Translations under genes and position numbers: made by a program
NCBI RefSeq assembly: GCF_033170385.1
Contig: NZ_CP126170.1
Span: 2,814,001 to 2,878,000, forward strand
Origin: Xanthomonas rydalmerensis
GTDB lineage: Bacteria > Pseudomonadota > Gammaproteobacteria > Xanthomonadales > Xanthomonadaceae
DNA: 64,000 nucleotides
Direction: 5' to 3'
Shown: positions 47,447-56,442 of the stretch, one piece after another
How positions within the stretch are numbered: position 1 is the stretch's first letter
Layout: the number at the start of each line of letters is the position of its first letter
The notes under the pieces: model-generated
What the model was told of the DNA's origin: nothing
Seen by the model: only the letters and a program-made list of their open reading frames with translations
Databases searched by the model: none

Positions 47447-49777
47447 ATGCGCATCGACTTTATAGAAGTAGCGAACTTTCGGAAGCTGCTTGCCACAAGG
47501 ATCGATATTGCTAAGGAATCAACGGTCTTTGTGGGAGCTAATAACAGCGGAAAGACATCAGCGATGGTTGCTATGAGGCACTTCCTTGTGAACCAACGCG
47601 ACTTCAACATTAATGACTTCACATTGAGTCATTGGCCGACCATAAATGAGTTAGGTAACGCTTGGGAAGCAGAATCTGAGAATGACGAAGCCATAGAGTT
47701 CGACTGGGGTGCGATCTCGCCATCATTGGATGTTTGGCTTCAAGTTCCTGACAACCAACTACATTACGTCCAAGGGCTCCTGCCCACATTGGATTGGGAC
47801 GGCAGCGCTATCGGCGTCAGACTCCGATACGAGCCAAAGAACGCTGAAGATCTTAAGCGCGAATACCTCAACGCAAGGTCCGCCACCAAGAGTGTGATGG
47901 CAGCGGCCGCCGGCTCGGACGACAGTAATGATGAGCCCTTTTCGCTGTGGCCAAAGTCGATGATTGAGTTCCTATCACGAAGGCTTCGTTTTACCTTTGA
48001 AGTTAAAGCCTATCTTCTGGATCCAGCGCTACTGGAGGAGCCAGAAGACGGATGCGCCAACCCGCAGATCCTACACGCAGACAGTGAGCCGCTCAAAGGA
48101 GACCCGTTCAAGGGACTGATAAGAATCGACGAGATTAGCGCGCAACGTGGACTCGGATTTGCCGCATCCAGCAGCACAAGCGGCGACAACATGGATGCTG
48201 AAATTTCTCGCTTTGGAAAGAAGCTTTCTACTCAGCTCCGCAATTACTATTCGCAACATCTGGACCCCTCTGACCAACCTGAAGAAAAGGATCTAAAGGC
48301 ACTTCAGGCCCTACACCAGGCCAGGGTTGACTTTGGCAAGCAGCTTTCGGAATCGTTCAAGTCAGCTCTTGAGGAACTTGAGAACGTGGGCTATCCGGGC
48401 TTGACTGATCCAAAACTTCGGCTCGCTGCTGACCTTCGCCCCCTCGATGCCCTGAACCATGGTTCGGCTTTGCACTACGAGGTCCCCACACACTTGGCCG
48501 AGGTAGGTTTCTCCAACCGATTGCCTGAGGACTCGAACGGACTGGGCTACCAGAACCTTGTTTCGATGGTATTCGCGCTGATGAGCTTCCGCGACAGGTG
48601 GATGCGAGTCGGGAAGGCGTCGAAACAAGCTTGGTCGGCAGAGGACAACATTCCCCCGCTCCACTTGGTCTTGGTAGAGGAGCCAGAGGCCCATCTCCAC
48701 GCTCAGGTTCAACAGGTTTTCATCGCCCATGCCTACGCAGTGCTCCGAAAGCATGAAAGCTTGGGCAATTCCACCGAATTTCATACTCAAATGGTTGTGA
48801 GCACCCACTCCAGCCATCTGGCGCATGAAGCTGAGTTCACCTCTTTACGCTATTTCCGCCGCATGCCGGTCAAGCCTGTAAAGGGCTCCGTCCCCATCTC
48901 TCAGGTTGTCAATCTTTCAAAGATCTTTGGCACTGATGACGACACGACTCGCTTTGTGAAGCGCTACCTAAAGATCACACATTGCGATCTATTTTTCGCC
49001 GATGGAGCGATTCTCGTTGAGGGACCTGCTGAGCGAATAGTGGTTCCGCACATGGTGCACTGCCGTGAGTCTTACATCTATCTCAGGCATCGATACCTCA
49101 CGTGGTTGGAAATCGGAGGTAGCCACGCTCACCGCCTTCGCCCTCTTCTTACCAAACTCGGCCTCAATACGCTAATTGTGACGGACCTAGACGCAAAGAT
49201 CGCCGATGGTTCTAAAGTAATTCCTGCACGATCCGAGGGCCAGTTGTCGAGAAATCAAACAATAAAGACATGGGTTCCCATGGAGGATTCCATTGACCTA
49301 TTGCTCGACATGCCGGAGGCATCCCTGACCGAAGCACATACAAGTGGATTTGGCTTTCGGGTGGCCTATCAACAGCCTGTAAAAATTGATTTTGGAGGAA
49401 GTAAAGGCGTCGAGGCGATTGCAAACACATTCGAGGACGCACTTGTATATCAGAACCTCGATTTCTTCAGATCGTTACAGGGCGCTGGATTGGCCAAGAA
49501 GATTCGGGAGTCAATTGAAAATTCGAAGAGTGCCTCTGAACTCTCTAGCAGCATACAAGCCGCATTGAAGACTGGAGATAAGGCGGAATTCTCAATGACC
49601 CTGCTCGAAAGTAGCAAACTTGATCAAGTCAGCCTTCCAGAATACATCCATAATGGCCTCTTATGGCTTATCGCTCAGCTAAAACGTAAAGAAGACGATG
49701 TTGCTGGAAAAATTCCACTGATCCCTACGCCGCTGCACAAGGATGCCGTAACGGCTGCGAGCGAGGTGACGCCGTGA
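47447..49777 (+). CDS. gajA: OLD-family ATPase/TOPRIM nuclease, GajA-like
   Basis: 776 residues from the ATG at 47447, preceded by AGGAAGGAGGGGG; the frame is open further upstream without homology. Walker A is GANNSGKT (30-37). A long middle insertion, then the ABC-like Walker B (VLVEEPEAHLH) and a switch histidine (VVSTHSSH), precede a C-terminal TOPRIM domain (ILVEGPAER, then VTDLDAK). With the overlapping helicase gene this is the Gabija arrangement. GajA senses nucleotide depletion and nicks DNA in known systems. It is longer than the ~580-residue GajA type, so it may be a divergent branch. Confidence 0.82.
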   Translation: MRIDFIEVANFRKLLATRIDIAKESTVFVGANNSGKTSAMVAMRHFLVNQRDFNINDFTLSHWPTINELGNAWEAESENDEAIEFDWGAISPSLDVWLQVPDNQLHYVQGLLPTLDWDGSAIGVRLRYEPKNAEDLKREYLNARSATKSVMAAAAGSDDSNDEPFSLWPKSMIEFLSRRLRFTFEVKAYLLDPALLEEPEDGCANPQILHADSEPLKGDPFKGLIRIDEISAQRGLGFAASSSTSGDNMDAEISRFGKKLSTQLRNYYSQHLDPSDQPEEKDLKALQALHQARVDFGKQLSESFKSALEELENVGYPGLTDPKLRLAADLRPLDALNHGSALHYEVPTHLAEVGFSNRLPEDSNGLGYQNLVSMVFALMSFRDRWMRVGKASKQAWSAEDNIPPLHLVLVEEPEAHLHAQVQQVFIAHAYAVLRKHESLGNSTEFHTQMVVSTHSSHLAHEAEFTSLRYFRRMPVKPVKGSVPISQVVNLSKIFGTDDDTTRFVKRYLKITHCDLFFADGAILVEGPAERIVVPHMVHCRESYIYLRHRYLTWLEIGGSHAHRLRPLLTKLGLNTLIVTDLDAKIADGSKVIPARSEGQLSRNQTIKTWVPMEDSIDLLLDMPEASLTEAHTSGFGFRVAYQQPVKIDFGGSKGVEAIANTFEDALVYQNLDFFRSLQGAGLAKKIRESIENSKSASELSSSIQAALKTGDKAEFSMTLLESSKLDQVSLPEYIHNGLLWLIAQLKRKEDDVAGKIPLIPTPLHKDAVTAASEVTP

Positions 49778-51606
49778 AGAATCCACTCCAGTTCGACGAG
49801 AACGATATCGACAAGACGGCTGATGCAGTGATTTCTCAATGCCTGAATCCTGAGAGCCCAAGAAGCTTCTTCCTTTTTGCGGGAGCGGGGTCTGGAAAAA
49901 CAAGATCCTTAGTGACGGCGCTGGAGCATGTTCAAAAAAACTGGGGTGAAGGACTTCGCCGTCAAGGAAAGCGAGTGGGCGTAATCACCTTTACAAATGC
50001 GGCATCAGACGAGATCAAGCGAAGAATTCAGTTTGATGCTCTTTTTGACGTCCGCACGATCCACAGCTTTGCATGGTCCCTGATTGAGGGACTAAATCAC
50101 GACATCCGAGAATGGCTGAAGGTCAAGATAGCTGAAGACCTCGCTGAGCTACGAGCAAAGGAGGCAAAGGGCCGTGCAGGCAAGGCATCAGATGAACGCA
50201 AGTTTAAAATTGCAGCCGGCACCAAACGCCTCGAAGTCCTTCCAAAAATAAAGACCTTTATCTATAGCCCGACAGGAACTAATCGCACAAAAGACGCATT
50301 AAATCATTCTGAAGTAATTCGCATTGCAGCTCACTTTCTGCAAACAAAAGATCGGATGCAGAGCATCTTTGTTGGTCGTTATCCAATCCTCCTTGTAGAC
50401 GAAAGTCAAGACACAAATAAAAACCTAATTGACGCCCTTTTTGAAGTTGAATCCAAGCAGAGCGGAGCGTTCTCACTCGGCCTGATAGGCGACACTATGC
50501 AACAGATCTACGCTGATGGAAAGGAGGACTTGGGGAAAAATTTACCTACTTCATGGAAAACGCCTGGTAAGCAAATGAATCATCGGTGTCCGAAGCGAGT
50601 CGTAGATCTCTTGAATAAGGTGCGCGCCTCAGTAGATTCGCATCAGCAAAGAGCGAGGACCGACGCAATCGAAGGAGTAGTTAGGCTCTTTATTGTCCCG
50701 TCATCTGTCGAAGGAAAAATAGACCTGGAAGACCGGATCGCAGGAGTAATGGCGGATCTAACAGGGGACGACAACTGGAGAGTGCAAGAGGCTGTTAAGA
50801 CTCTTACTCTTGAACACCGAATGGCGGCGGCCAGACTAGGATGTTTAGATGTATTCGCGGCACTCTATGAGATTGACTCAACCAGTCTTTTAAATGGCAC
50901 TCTGCAGCTGGCTACTTTTTTCACTGAACAAGTCTTGCCGTTGATCAAAGCACATCAAAACGACGATAGATTTTCCGTGATGCGGCTGCTGAAGGAATTC
51001 TCCCCACTGCTGACCGCCGACAAGCTCAAAGGGACGTCAGGCCAGTCACAGTTGAAGATTGCAAAGTCAGCCGTAGATGCGCTAGCCAGCCTCTGGGCAG
51101 ATGGTCAAGACCCGTCCTTGCAGGACGTGCTCATACTTATTGCCGAGTTACGCCTACTGGAAGTTCCGGAACGCCTTGCAGCCCGGACTGCTGTCTCAGA
51201 CGAACAGAATCATGAGGAAGAGGCCAGCGAAGACGGAGAACGCCAGAAGCGCATTGATGAATTGCTCGCAACTCCCTTTTCACAAATCGCTCCACTGGCG
51301 AGCTATCTTTCCAGAAAAGCTCGCTTTGATACCCACCAAGGGGTAAAAGGATTGGAATTCGAACGCGTCATGGTCATTATGGATGACCAAGAGGCGCGAG
51401 GCTTCATGTTCAAATATGAAGATCTTTTTGGACGAAAAACAGAAGGGAAGACCTTAGAAGCAACTAGACGACTTTTCTACGTAACGGCCAGCCGGGCCAT
51501 GAAAAGCCTTGCACTCGTAGCTTATACAGAAGACGTCATGCGGGTAAAGAGATTTATACTGGAAAACGCTTGGTTCAGCGAGGACGAGGTGGTCACCATT
51601 GCCTAA
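49774..51606 (+). CDS. gajB: UvrD-like helicase, GajB-like
   Basis: 610 residues with a GTG start overlapping the gajA stop by 4 bp (GTGA). Superfamily 1 motifs: Walker A AGAGSGKT (36-43), FTNAASDEIKRRI (Ia), LLVDESQDTN (II), GDTMQQIYA (III), HQGVKGLEFERVMV (V) and YVTASRAMKSLALV (VI). In Gabija, GajB relieves or activates GajA during infection. GC content falls to near 50% or below across both genes, unlike the flanking genes, pointing to recent transfer. Confidence 0.82.
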   Translation: MKNPLQFDENDIDKTADAVISQCLNPESPRSFFLFAGAGSGKTRSLVTALEHVQKNWGEGLRRQGKRVGVITFTNAASDEIKRRIQFDALFDVRTIHSFAWSLIEGLNHDIREWLKVKIAEDLAELRAKEAKGRAGKASDERKFKIAAGTKRLEVLPKIKTFIYSPTGTNRTKDALNHSEVIRIAAHFLQTKDRMQSIFVGRYPILLVDESQDTNKNLIDALFEVESKQSGAFSLGLIGDTMQQIYADGKEDLGKNLPTSWKTPGKQMNHRCPKRVVDLLNKVRASVDSHQQRARTDAIEGVVRLFIVPSSVEGKIDLEDRIAGVMADLTGDDNWRVQEAVKTLTLEHRMAAARLGCLDVFAALYEIDSTSLLNGTLQLATFFTEQVLPLIKAHQNDDRFSVMRLLKEFSPLLTADKLKGTSGQSQLKIAKSAVDALASLWADGQDPSLQDVLILIAELRLLEVPERLAARTAVSDEQNHEEEASEDGERQKRIDELLATPFSQIAPLASYLSRKARFDTHQGVKGLEFERVMVIMDDQEARGFMFKYEDLFGRKTEGKTLEATRRLFYVTASRAMKSLALVAYTEDVMRVKRFILENAWFSEDEVVTIA

Positions 51607-51664
51607 ATGAACTCGATGCGCCTTACCAAGCACAGACTCGCTTGTTGGCATCTCCGTGTCCACA

Positions 51665-51901
51665 TCAGTCTTCGAAAAGGGCTGAAAGTACCAAAGCCGC
51701 TCCGGTGCAAAAAGCGCCCAAGGCGGCCCAATAATTCATGTCAGCCGAAAGGATCAGCATAGTTTTAGAAACGTGCTCTGGAGCGCCAGGAGCATACAGC
51801 AGTTCACGCTGCATCTTTGCTGACATGAACCAAAAAAATCCGGAGAGGAGAGAGCCAACTGACGCAAAGAAGATCGCAAGCTTCCATATCACCTTTTTCA
51901 A
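51665..51901 (-). CDS. Small two-segment membrane protein
   Basis: 78 residues with a TTG start that overlaps the TGA of the upstream XRE gene. Two hydrophobic segments (about 5-27 and 55-75) flank a short polar loop. Function unknown. It is coupled to the regulator and convergent with the Gabija-like pair. Confidence 0.55.
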   Translation of the reverse strand: MKKVIWKLAIFFASVGSLLSGFFWFMSAKMQRELLYAPGAPEHVSKTMLILSADMNYWAALGAFCTGAALVLSALFED

Positions 51902-52242
51902 CGCTCTGTCTCCGCTTTGCCCACCATATCCTTGAGGCGCTTCAACGCCTCTTTTTGCTTGGGCACTGGCAACTTGGACACGATAAGAATGACCTCCGCG
52001 AGAAGGTCTGAAGTGGCGTGGAAGTAAGCGACGGGCAAATCCAGCGCCTTCGCCAAAGCCTCCGCGGTCGCAGGATCGGGGTCATGTTGCCCCGTCTCGT
52101 AACGGCTCACGCGCGTCGCCCCTGAGACGCTGTCCACCATCCCAATGCGCTCGGCGAGTTCTGCCTGGGTCCAGCCCATGGCCATCCGCGCACTCCGCAG
52201 GCGCGTGCCGTAGACCGTGGCCGGTGTCTTGGGTTTGGGCAT
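51898..52242 (-). CDS. XRE-family helix-turn-helix regulator
   Basis: 114 residues from the ATG at 52242. An HTH_3 domain (RLRSARMAMGWTQAELAERIG to RYETGQ, about residues 13-60) is followed by a short helical tail. It resembles phage or island repressors. Likely targets are its own promoter and the divergent envelope genes at 52354. Confidence 0.82.
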   Translation of the reverse strand: MPKPKTPATVYGTRLRSARMAMGWTQAELAERIGMVDSVSGATRVSRYETGQHDPDPATAEALAKALDLPVAYFHATSDLLAEVILIVSKLPVPKQKEALKRLKDMVGKAETER

Positions 52243-52353
52243 CGAGAAGATTGCACGAAAGCTGAATTCCCTCAGTGTGCCGCTTGGATGCTGGCTTCTC
52301 ATCTGCGATTATCGTAAATGCCGCCAGGCCGGCGGTCTACAGGGGCTTTTCCT

Positions 52354-53124
52354 ATGAAGCACGCAGGACAAGGAGCGTTCGCTGCGCTCCTGGCATTGAT
52401 GCTGGTCGCTCCCACCTCCGCCCCCGCTCAGGACGGCTCCGACCCCAAGCCGGGCTTCTTCCGTCAGCTCGGCGGGAGCCTCAAGGACGCCGGCAAGCAG
52501 ATGGTCGGCATCAAGCCAAACACGGGGGGCAAGTCCACCGCGCAGGCCGGCGGCTCCGGTGCCCTCTACACGCCCCTCAGCGGCGCCGGGAAGCTTCCTG
52601 GGCTCTTCAATGGCGACAACCATCAGGCTGCCCAGGCCGGCCGCTTGGAGTGGCCTCGAGTCGCGCTGACGTTCACCGAGTGGGGCGTTTCCCTGCCTTG
52701 CTGGACGGTGGAAGCGCGTATCTGGACCGGCCCCGCGACCTCGAGCACGGAGACCTTCCGCGCCTGCGCCGACGCCCCGCTGACCGACACCGATGACCTG
52801 GGCGAGACGGCCGAGCTCAACACCTCTGCTCTCTGGAAGGGACGCGACACGCTCAACGGTGTCCGGGTGCCGCCCAGCAAAGCGAACACCGGTGCCCAGC
52901 GCTCCACCGGCCCCAACCCGCCGGCCCAGCCCTTCGTGGTCAACGTGAGCCGGCCCGGCGTTGCCGATCGCGCGGTCGACGTCGCCCTGCGCGTGGCCTG
53001 GGTCTCGGGCTTCCTCCAGACCGCGGATCTCCATCCGGGGGCCAGCGGCCTGCTGACGCCGTTCAAGGACAGCCGACTCTGGATCGCGGGGTTCAAGCCG
53101 GACGGCAACCGCGACAAGCAGTAG
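52354..53124 (+). CDS. Secreted hypothetical protein
   Basis: 256 residues from the ATG at 52354 (AGGGGC upstream). A signal peptide (about 1-25, ending SAPAQ) is followed by a Gly/Lys-rich linker, then a compact domain with three Cys. First of three closely spaced genes for envelope proteins. No family recognised. Confidence 0.65.
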   Translation: MKHAGQGAFAALLALMLVAPTSAPAQDGSDPKPGFFRQLGGSLKDAGKQMVGIKPNTGGKSTAQAGGSGALYTPLSGAGKLPGLFNGDNHQAAQAGRLEWPRVALTFTEWGVSLPCWTVEARIWTGPATSSTETFRACADAPLTDTDDLGETAELNTSALWKGRDTLNGVRVPPSKANTGAQRSTGPNPPAQPFVVNVSRPGVADRAVDVALRVAWVSGFLQTADLHPGASGLLTPFKDSRLWIAGFKPDGNRDKQ

Positions 53125-53173
53125 TCCCTGACCTCTCCCGCTTCCCCATCACCATCCCTCAGCAAGGAACGAC

Positions 53174-53488
53174 ATGAAAAATGCATGGATCGGCCTGGTC
53201 GCATCGACCATGGCCCTGGGCCTGACCGCCTGCAGCGGCAAGCCATCGAGCGACAACGCCAAGCAGGCGTTGGCCGCCCTGCTCCAGCAGAGCGGCGCCG
53301 GGCGAGTGAGCGACATTCGCGACTTCGAGTTGACCGGCTGCACCAAGGCAGAGGATGCCGACGGCTACCGCTGCGATACCCGCGGCCAAGTGGTCCTGGA
53401 CATCGCCGGCAGGCAGGTCCCCGTGCCGGTCAACAAGAACTTGCGCTATGCCAAAGCTGACGGCAGCTGGAGGGCCTACGCCAAATGA
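53174..53488 (+). CDS. Small lipoprotein
   Basis: 104 residues with a lipobox (LGLTAC at 16-21) and two further Cys (TGCTK, YRCDT) that could pair. AAGGAACG precedes the ATG. Its stop overlaps the next start (ATGA). Function unknown. Confidence 0.65.
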   Translation: MKNAWIGLVASTMALGLTACSGKPSSDNAKQALAALLQQSGAGRVSDIRDFELTGCTKAEDADGYRCDTRGQVVLDIAGRQVPVPVNKNLRYAKADGSWRAYAK

Positions 53489-53853
53489 CGACCCATCCTG
53501 ATCCGATGGCCCCTGCGTCGATGGGCGTGGTCCACCCGCTTCCCGGCGCCAATGCGCCGCGTGCTGCGCCCAAGAAAGTGCTGACGCCCCACAACCGCTT
53601 CTTCTGGTGGTTCTCGCTCAGCCTGCTCTTCCTGGGCCCGTTCGGCTTCCTCGTCGGGCCTCTGATGGCCCGGCGAGGCCTACGGAAAGCAGAGCGCCTC
53701 TACCCGGGCGCCGCCTACATGGCTCGGCAGCGCGACCAGGGCTTCACCTGGGCCCAGTGGTGGGTGATGACGCCGCTGGTCCTGACGATGGGCATGGCCG
53801 CCATGGCCGTGCTGAAGTGGTTGCCGATGGCGCTGATCGTGATGTGCAGTTGA
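53485..53853 (+). CDS. Small inner-membrane protein
   Basis: 122 residues. Hydrophobic segments lie at about 40-60 and 95-120, with a Pro-rich cytoplasmic N-terminus. Translationally coupled to the preceding lipoprotein gene. Function unknown. Confidence 0.6.
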   Translation: MTTHPDPMAPASMGVVHPLPGANAPRAAPKKVLTPHNRFFWWFSLSLLFLGPFGFLVGPLMARRGLRKAERLYPGAAYMARQRDQGFTWAQWWVMTPLVLTMGMAAMAVLKWLPMALIVMCS

Positions 53854-53884
53854 ACCATTGATTCGAATAGAGCAACCGCATCGA

Positions 53885-53914
53885 AAAAGCCCGGCCATCC
53901 GGGCTTTCTTTTTG
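53885..53914 (+). terminator. Rho-independent terminator
   Basis: Hairpin AAGCCCGG-CCAT-CCGGGCTT followed by TCTTTTT, just after the three-gene envelope operon. Confidence 0.8.
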
Positions 53915-54218
53915 CTCCATACCTCGCCCGCATTGCATTGTGGTGGAAGCTGTTTTACAGCGACGAAGTCTTCCGACCAAGTCACACCTTGGCCAATCCG
54001 CAGTTGACCCGCTCAGCTCGCTGTTAGATACATGTCGCAACCGCGTGCCACGTCGTGGCAAAGGGGCGCGGTTGTCGTCTCTCCCACCACACCGGCATCA
54101 AGCCGGTCTCGGCTGTCTGCTCCACCTCTGTTCAACTCGCGCGTCTCTCAACAGGCATGGCCATTGTCCGTGCGTGCTGGGTTCGTGCGGCCTGCCTAAA
54201 CACATGGAGAAGTGCACT
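53915..54218. other. Upstream region of the secreted nuclease
   Basis: About 300 bp. Frames here look like chance extensions of the nuclease frame. Presumably it contains its promoter; none is clear. Confidence 0.35.
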
Positions 54219-54959
54219 ATGCGATTCCGGATCTTCCTCGCCGTCTTCCTGTTCACCACCGCCAGCGCTGCAGCGCAGGCCCAGGTCGTTACGCTCAACA
54301 AGGGCGGCTTTATCCTGACCTACGACTGCACCGAGCACACCGCCACGCGCTACGAATACTCGCTCAACGCGGACACCGGCTCCGCGGCTCGCCCCTCTGA
54401 CTTCAAGCTCGACACCACGCTGCCGAGCGGATGTGGCGGCCAGACCTCGACCAAGTCCTACGCGAGCGTGCGCTCCGGCTACGATCGCGGCCACCTGGTC
54501 ACGTCCAACCACATGGACTACAACGCGACCTACATCGTGCGCGCCAACCTGATGTCCAACATCGTGCCGCAGGTGTCAGGCTTCAACCAAGGCATTTGGG
54601 TGGAATCGGAAAACGTCGCTGAGTGCTATCGCGATATCCGTCCGGTCAAGGTCTACGGCGGTGTGGTTTTCGGCGACACGTCGAACGACTACTTCCTGTC
54701 CAGCCACGGCATCCGGACACCGGAATACTTCTGGAAGACCATCATCACCACCGACCCGAGCACCGGGGCCGAGAAGGCCATCAGTTGGATCATCCCGAAT
54801 CAGACCGGCCTGGGCAGCCTGGACGACTACATCGTGTCGATCGCTGACCTGGAAGAGCTCATCGGCGCCAGCAACGTTGGCATCACCGCGTCGTCCGCGG
54901 TGAAGAACATGCTGCCGGCGACGACGTGGAAGCTGCCGAGCAACTGCGACCTGAGCTGA
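54219..54959 (+). CDS. Secreted DNA/RNA non-specific endonuclease
   Basis: 246 residues from the ATG at 54219 (GGAG nine bases upstream). Signal peptide about 1-22. The DRGHL motif (YDRGHLVTSNHMDYN) is the beta-beta-alpha-metal active site of the Endonuclease_NS family; ANLMSNIVPQ with a metal-binding Asn follows. Four Cys may form disulfides. It could degrade extracellular nucleic acid or act on competitors. Confidence 0.85.
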   Translation: MRFRIFLAVFLFTTASAAAQAQVVTLNKGGFILTYDCTEHTATRYEYSLNADTGSAARPSDFKLDTTLPSGCGGQTSTKSYASVRSGYDRGHLVTSNHMDYNATYIVRANLMSNIVPQVSGFNQGIWVESENVAECYRDIRPVKVYGGVVFGDTSNDYFLSSHGIRTPEYFWKTIITTDPSTGAEKAISWIIPNQTGLGSLDDYIVSIADLEELIGASNVGITASSAVKNMLPATTWKLPSNCDLS

Positions 54960-54987
54960 TCACGCGCCGGCTTCGCAACGCGTTCAC

Positions 54988-55022
54988 GAAAGCCCTGGGT
55001 CACCACCTGGGGCTTTCTCTTT
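54988..55022 (+). terminator. Rho-independent terminator after the nuclease gene
   Basis: GAAAGCCC(TGG) / (CCTG)GGGCTTTC hairpin followed by TCTTTG, 30 bp after the stop codon. Confidence 0.65.
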
Positions 55023-55072
55023 GCTTGCGATGGACAGCTACAACGAGAAACCTCTCAATCCGAGAGGTTCAA

Positions 55073-55408
55073 TCAACTGGCTGCGTCGCCCTTCAGCACG
55101 GCCAGCGGCTGGCCCGCAGCGGATCCAATCGGCAAGCGGGATTCGGCGCCAGGCGTGACGACGATGACGGTGATGACTTCGTCCTTCAACGAGTTGATCT
55201 GGACAAATTTCAACCCCGCTTTCTCGAAGACGTATGCCTTGAACAGCGGCGACAGGCTGACGTTTTCTTTGCCAGGGGGAATGCGCTCACCCATGCCCTC
55301 GATGACGTCGGCCGGGTTCAATGCCGACGGCTCCGCTGCCTTGGCGAGCGGGGACAACCCGGCGGCCATCATGGCCACCCCAATCACTATCGCTGAGAAG
55401 GATTTCAT
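55073..55408 (-). CDS. Secreted hypothetical protein
   Basis: 111 residues. Signal peptide about 1-24 (ending AKA). The ATG at 55408 follows AAGGAACG. The mature ~87 residues have no Cys and no recognised motif. It is convergent with the secreted endonuclease gene, so it might be a periplasmic inhibitor for it, but that is speculation from position. Confidence 0.6.
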   Translation of the reverse strand: MKSFSAIVIGVAMMAAGLSPLAKAAEPSALNPADVIEGMGERIPPGKENVSLSPLFKAYVFEKAGLKFVQINSLKDEVITVIVVTPGAESRLPIGSAAGQPLAVLKGDAAS

Positions 55409-55781
55409 CGTTCGTTCCTTGAGGATGCGGCCTGGTAGACGCTACTGCTGGGCCGAAGGGGTCGCAAGCGCAGTCCAGAGGCTGGGAAAAACCGTCTACG
55501 GGATTGGACAAATGCATCCGTGAAGTCGAGCCGTGGCCCCCTCCCCGCTTGGCTGATCTCAAGCTGCAACCCAGCCAAGCGAAAAAGCAAAGGCCCCGCA
55601 TGCGGGGCCTTTGATCGTCGGCGCTTAAGTGGAGGTTCTGGGCTCCGTCCCCCGGCCATGGCGGGTGAAGTGGCCTGGACGACAGATACAGGTTGCCACC
55701 AAGATCGCGGTCGTGCGATCAGTTGAAGGCTGACGGCAGCATCAGAAAACTCTTACGCGAGCCGGAGCGCGAACTACAGCA
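55409..55781. other. Non-coding stretch containing a terminator
   Basis: About 370 bp. Apart from the hairpin at 55589-55612 nothing is supported; short frames here lack start signals. Confidence 0.4.
55589..55612 (-). terminator. Terminator hairpin
   Basis: Perfect AAAGGCCCCGCATGCGGGGCCTTT stem with few loop bases. It lies downstream of the minus-strand membrane-protein gene at 55782-56252. Confidence 0.7.
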
Positions 55782-56252
55782 CTACTCACGTGCTTTTTGC
55801 TTTACGGCATTCCGTCGCTCAAGTCCCTCCTCAAGCGCCGCAATTTTCGCTTCCTGACGCTGCACATACTTGGCCCCCTTCTTCACCCGAATGATGATGC
55901 CGATCGCATAGACGGCACACGTGTAGATGGCTAATCCAAGGATCGACACAGCTGGCGCCATCCATTTCGCTCCTCCATCCATAAAAGCGATCGTCGAATA
56001 CGCCATTGCCACGCCCAAGATGGCGAAGCAGAAGAGGAGTTGAGTGAGAAGAAACGCCGCAACTTTTGCCGGATCTCGCTGAAGGCTCAACACCTTGTTT
56101 AGTTCAGCGCGATGGATTTTAAGGGTGATCCTGTCGTTCATCAGACCTAGCCGCATCCTTGCCCAACCCAACGCCCAACCACCTCCTCCGAGCAGCAAAG
56201 CAGCGACGATTCCGTTGAAAACGCTGTTCACATCCAAGTGCAGGTCACTCAT
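55782..56252 (-). CDS. Membrane hypothetical protein with C-terminal coiled coil
   Basis: 156 residues from the ATG at 56252 (GGGAGAG upstream). Hydrophobic segments lie at about 12-30, 66-88 and 95-120. The last ~35 residues are a charged helix (QRQEAKIAALEEGLERR). Function unknown. Confidence 0.6.
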   Translation of the reverse strand: MSDLHLDVNSVFNGIVAALLLGGGGWALGWARMRLGLMNDRITLKIHRAELNKVLSLQRDPAKVAAFLLTQLLFCFAILGVAMAYSTIAFMDGGAKWMAPAVSILGLAIYTCAVYAIGIIIRVKKGAKYVQRQEAKIAALEEGLERRNAVKQKARE

Positions 56253-56394
56253 AGTTATTCTCTCCCTCGCTGGTTGATTTTTCAGCCCTTGCGGCCAGCA
56301 CCCCAGATTCGATGCGCGCCAGGGCATGAGTAGACAGGAGAGGGGTCGCACAGATTGAGACAGTGCTTGGGAATTTTCTCGGCTTCCCAAAGCA

Positions 56395-56424
56395 AGAAGC
56401 CCTGGCGATCCAGGGCTTCTTTTC
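56395..56424. terminator. Terminator after the H-NS-like gene
   Basis: AGAAGCCCTGG-CGAT-CCAGGGCTTCT hairpin followed by T-rich sequence on both strands; it follows the minus-strand H-NS-like gene. Confidence 0.65.
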
Positions 56425-56442
56425 AACGAACGTCCGAGACGG

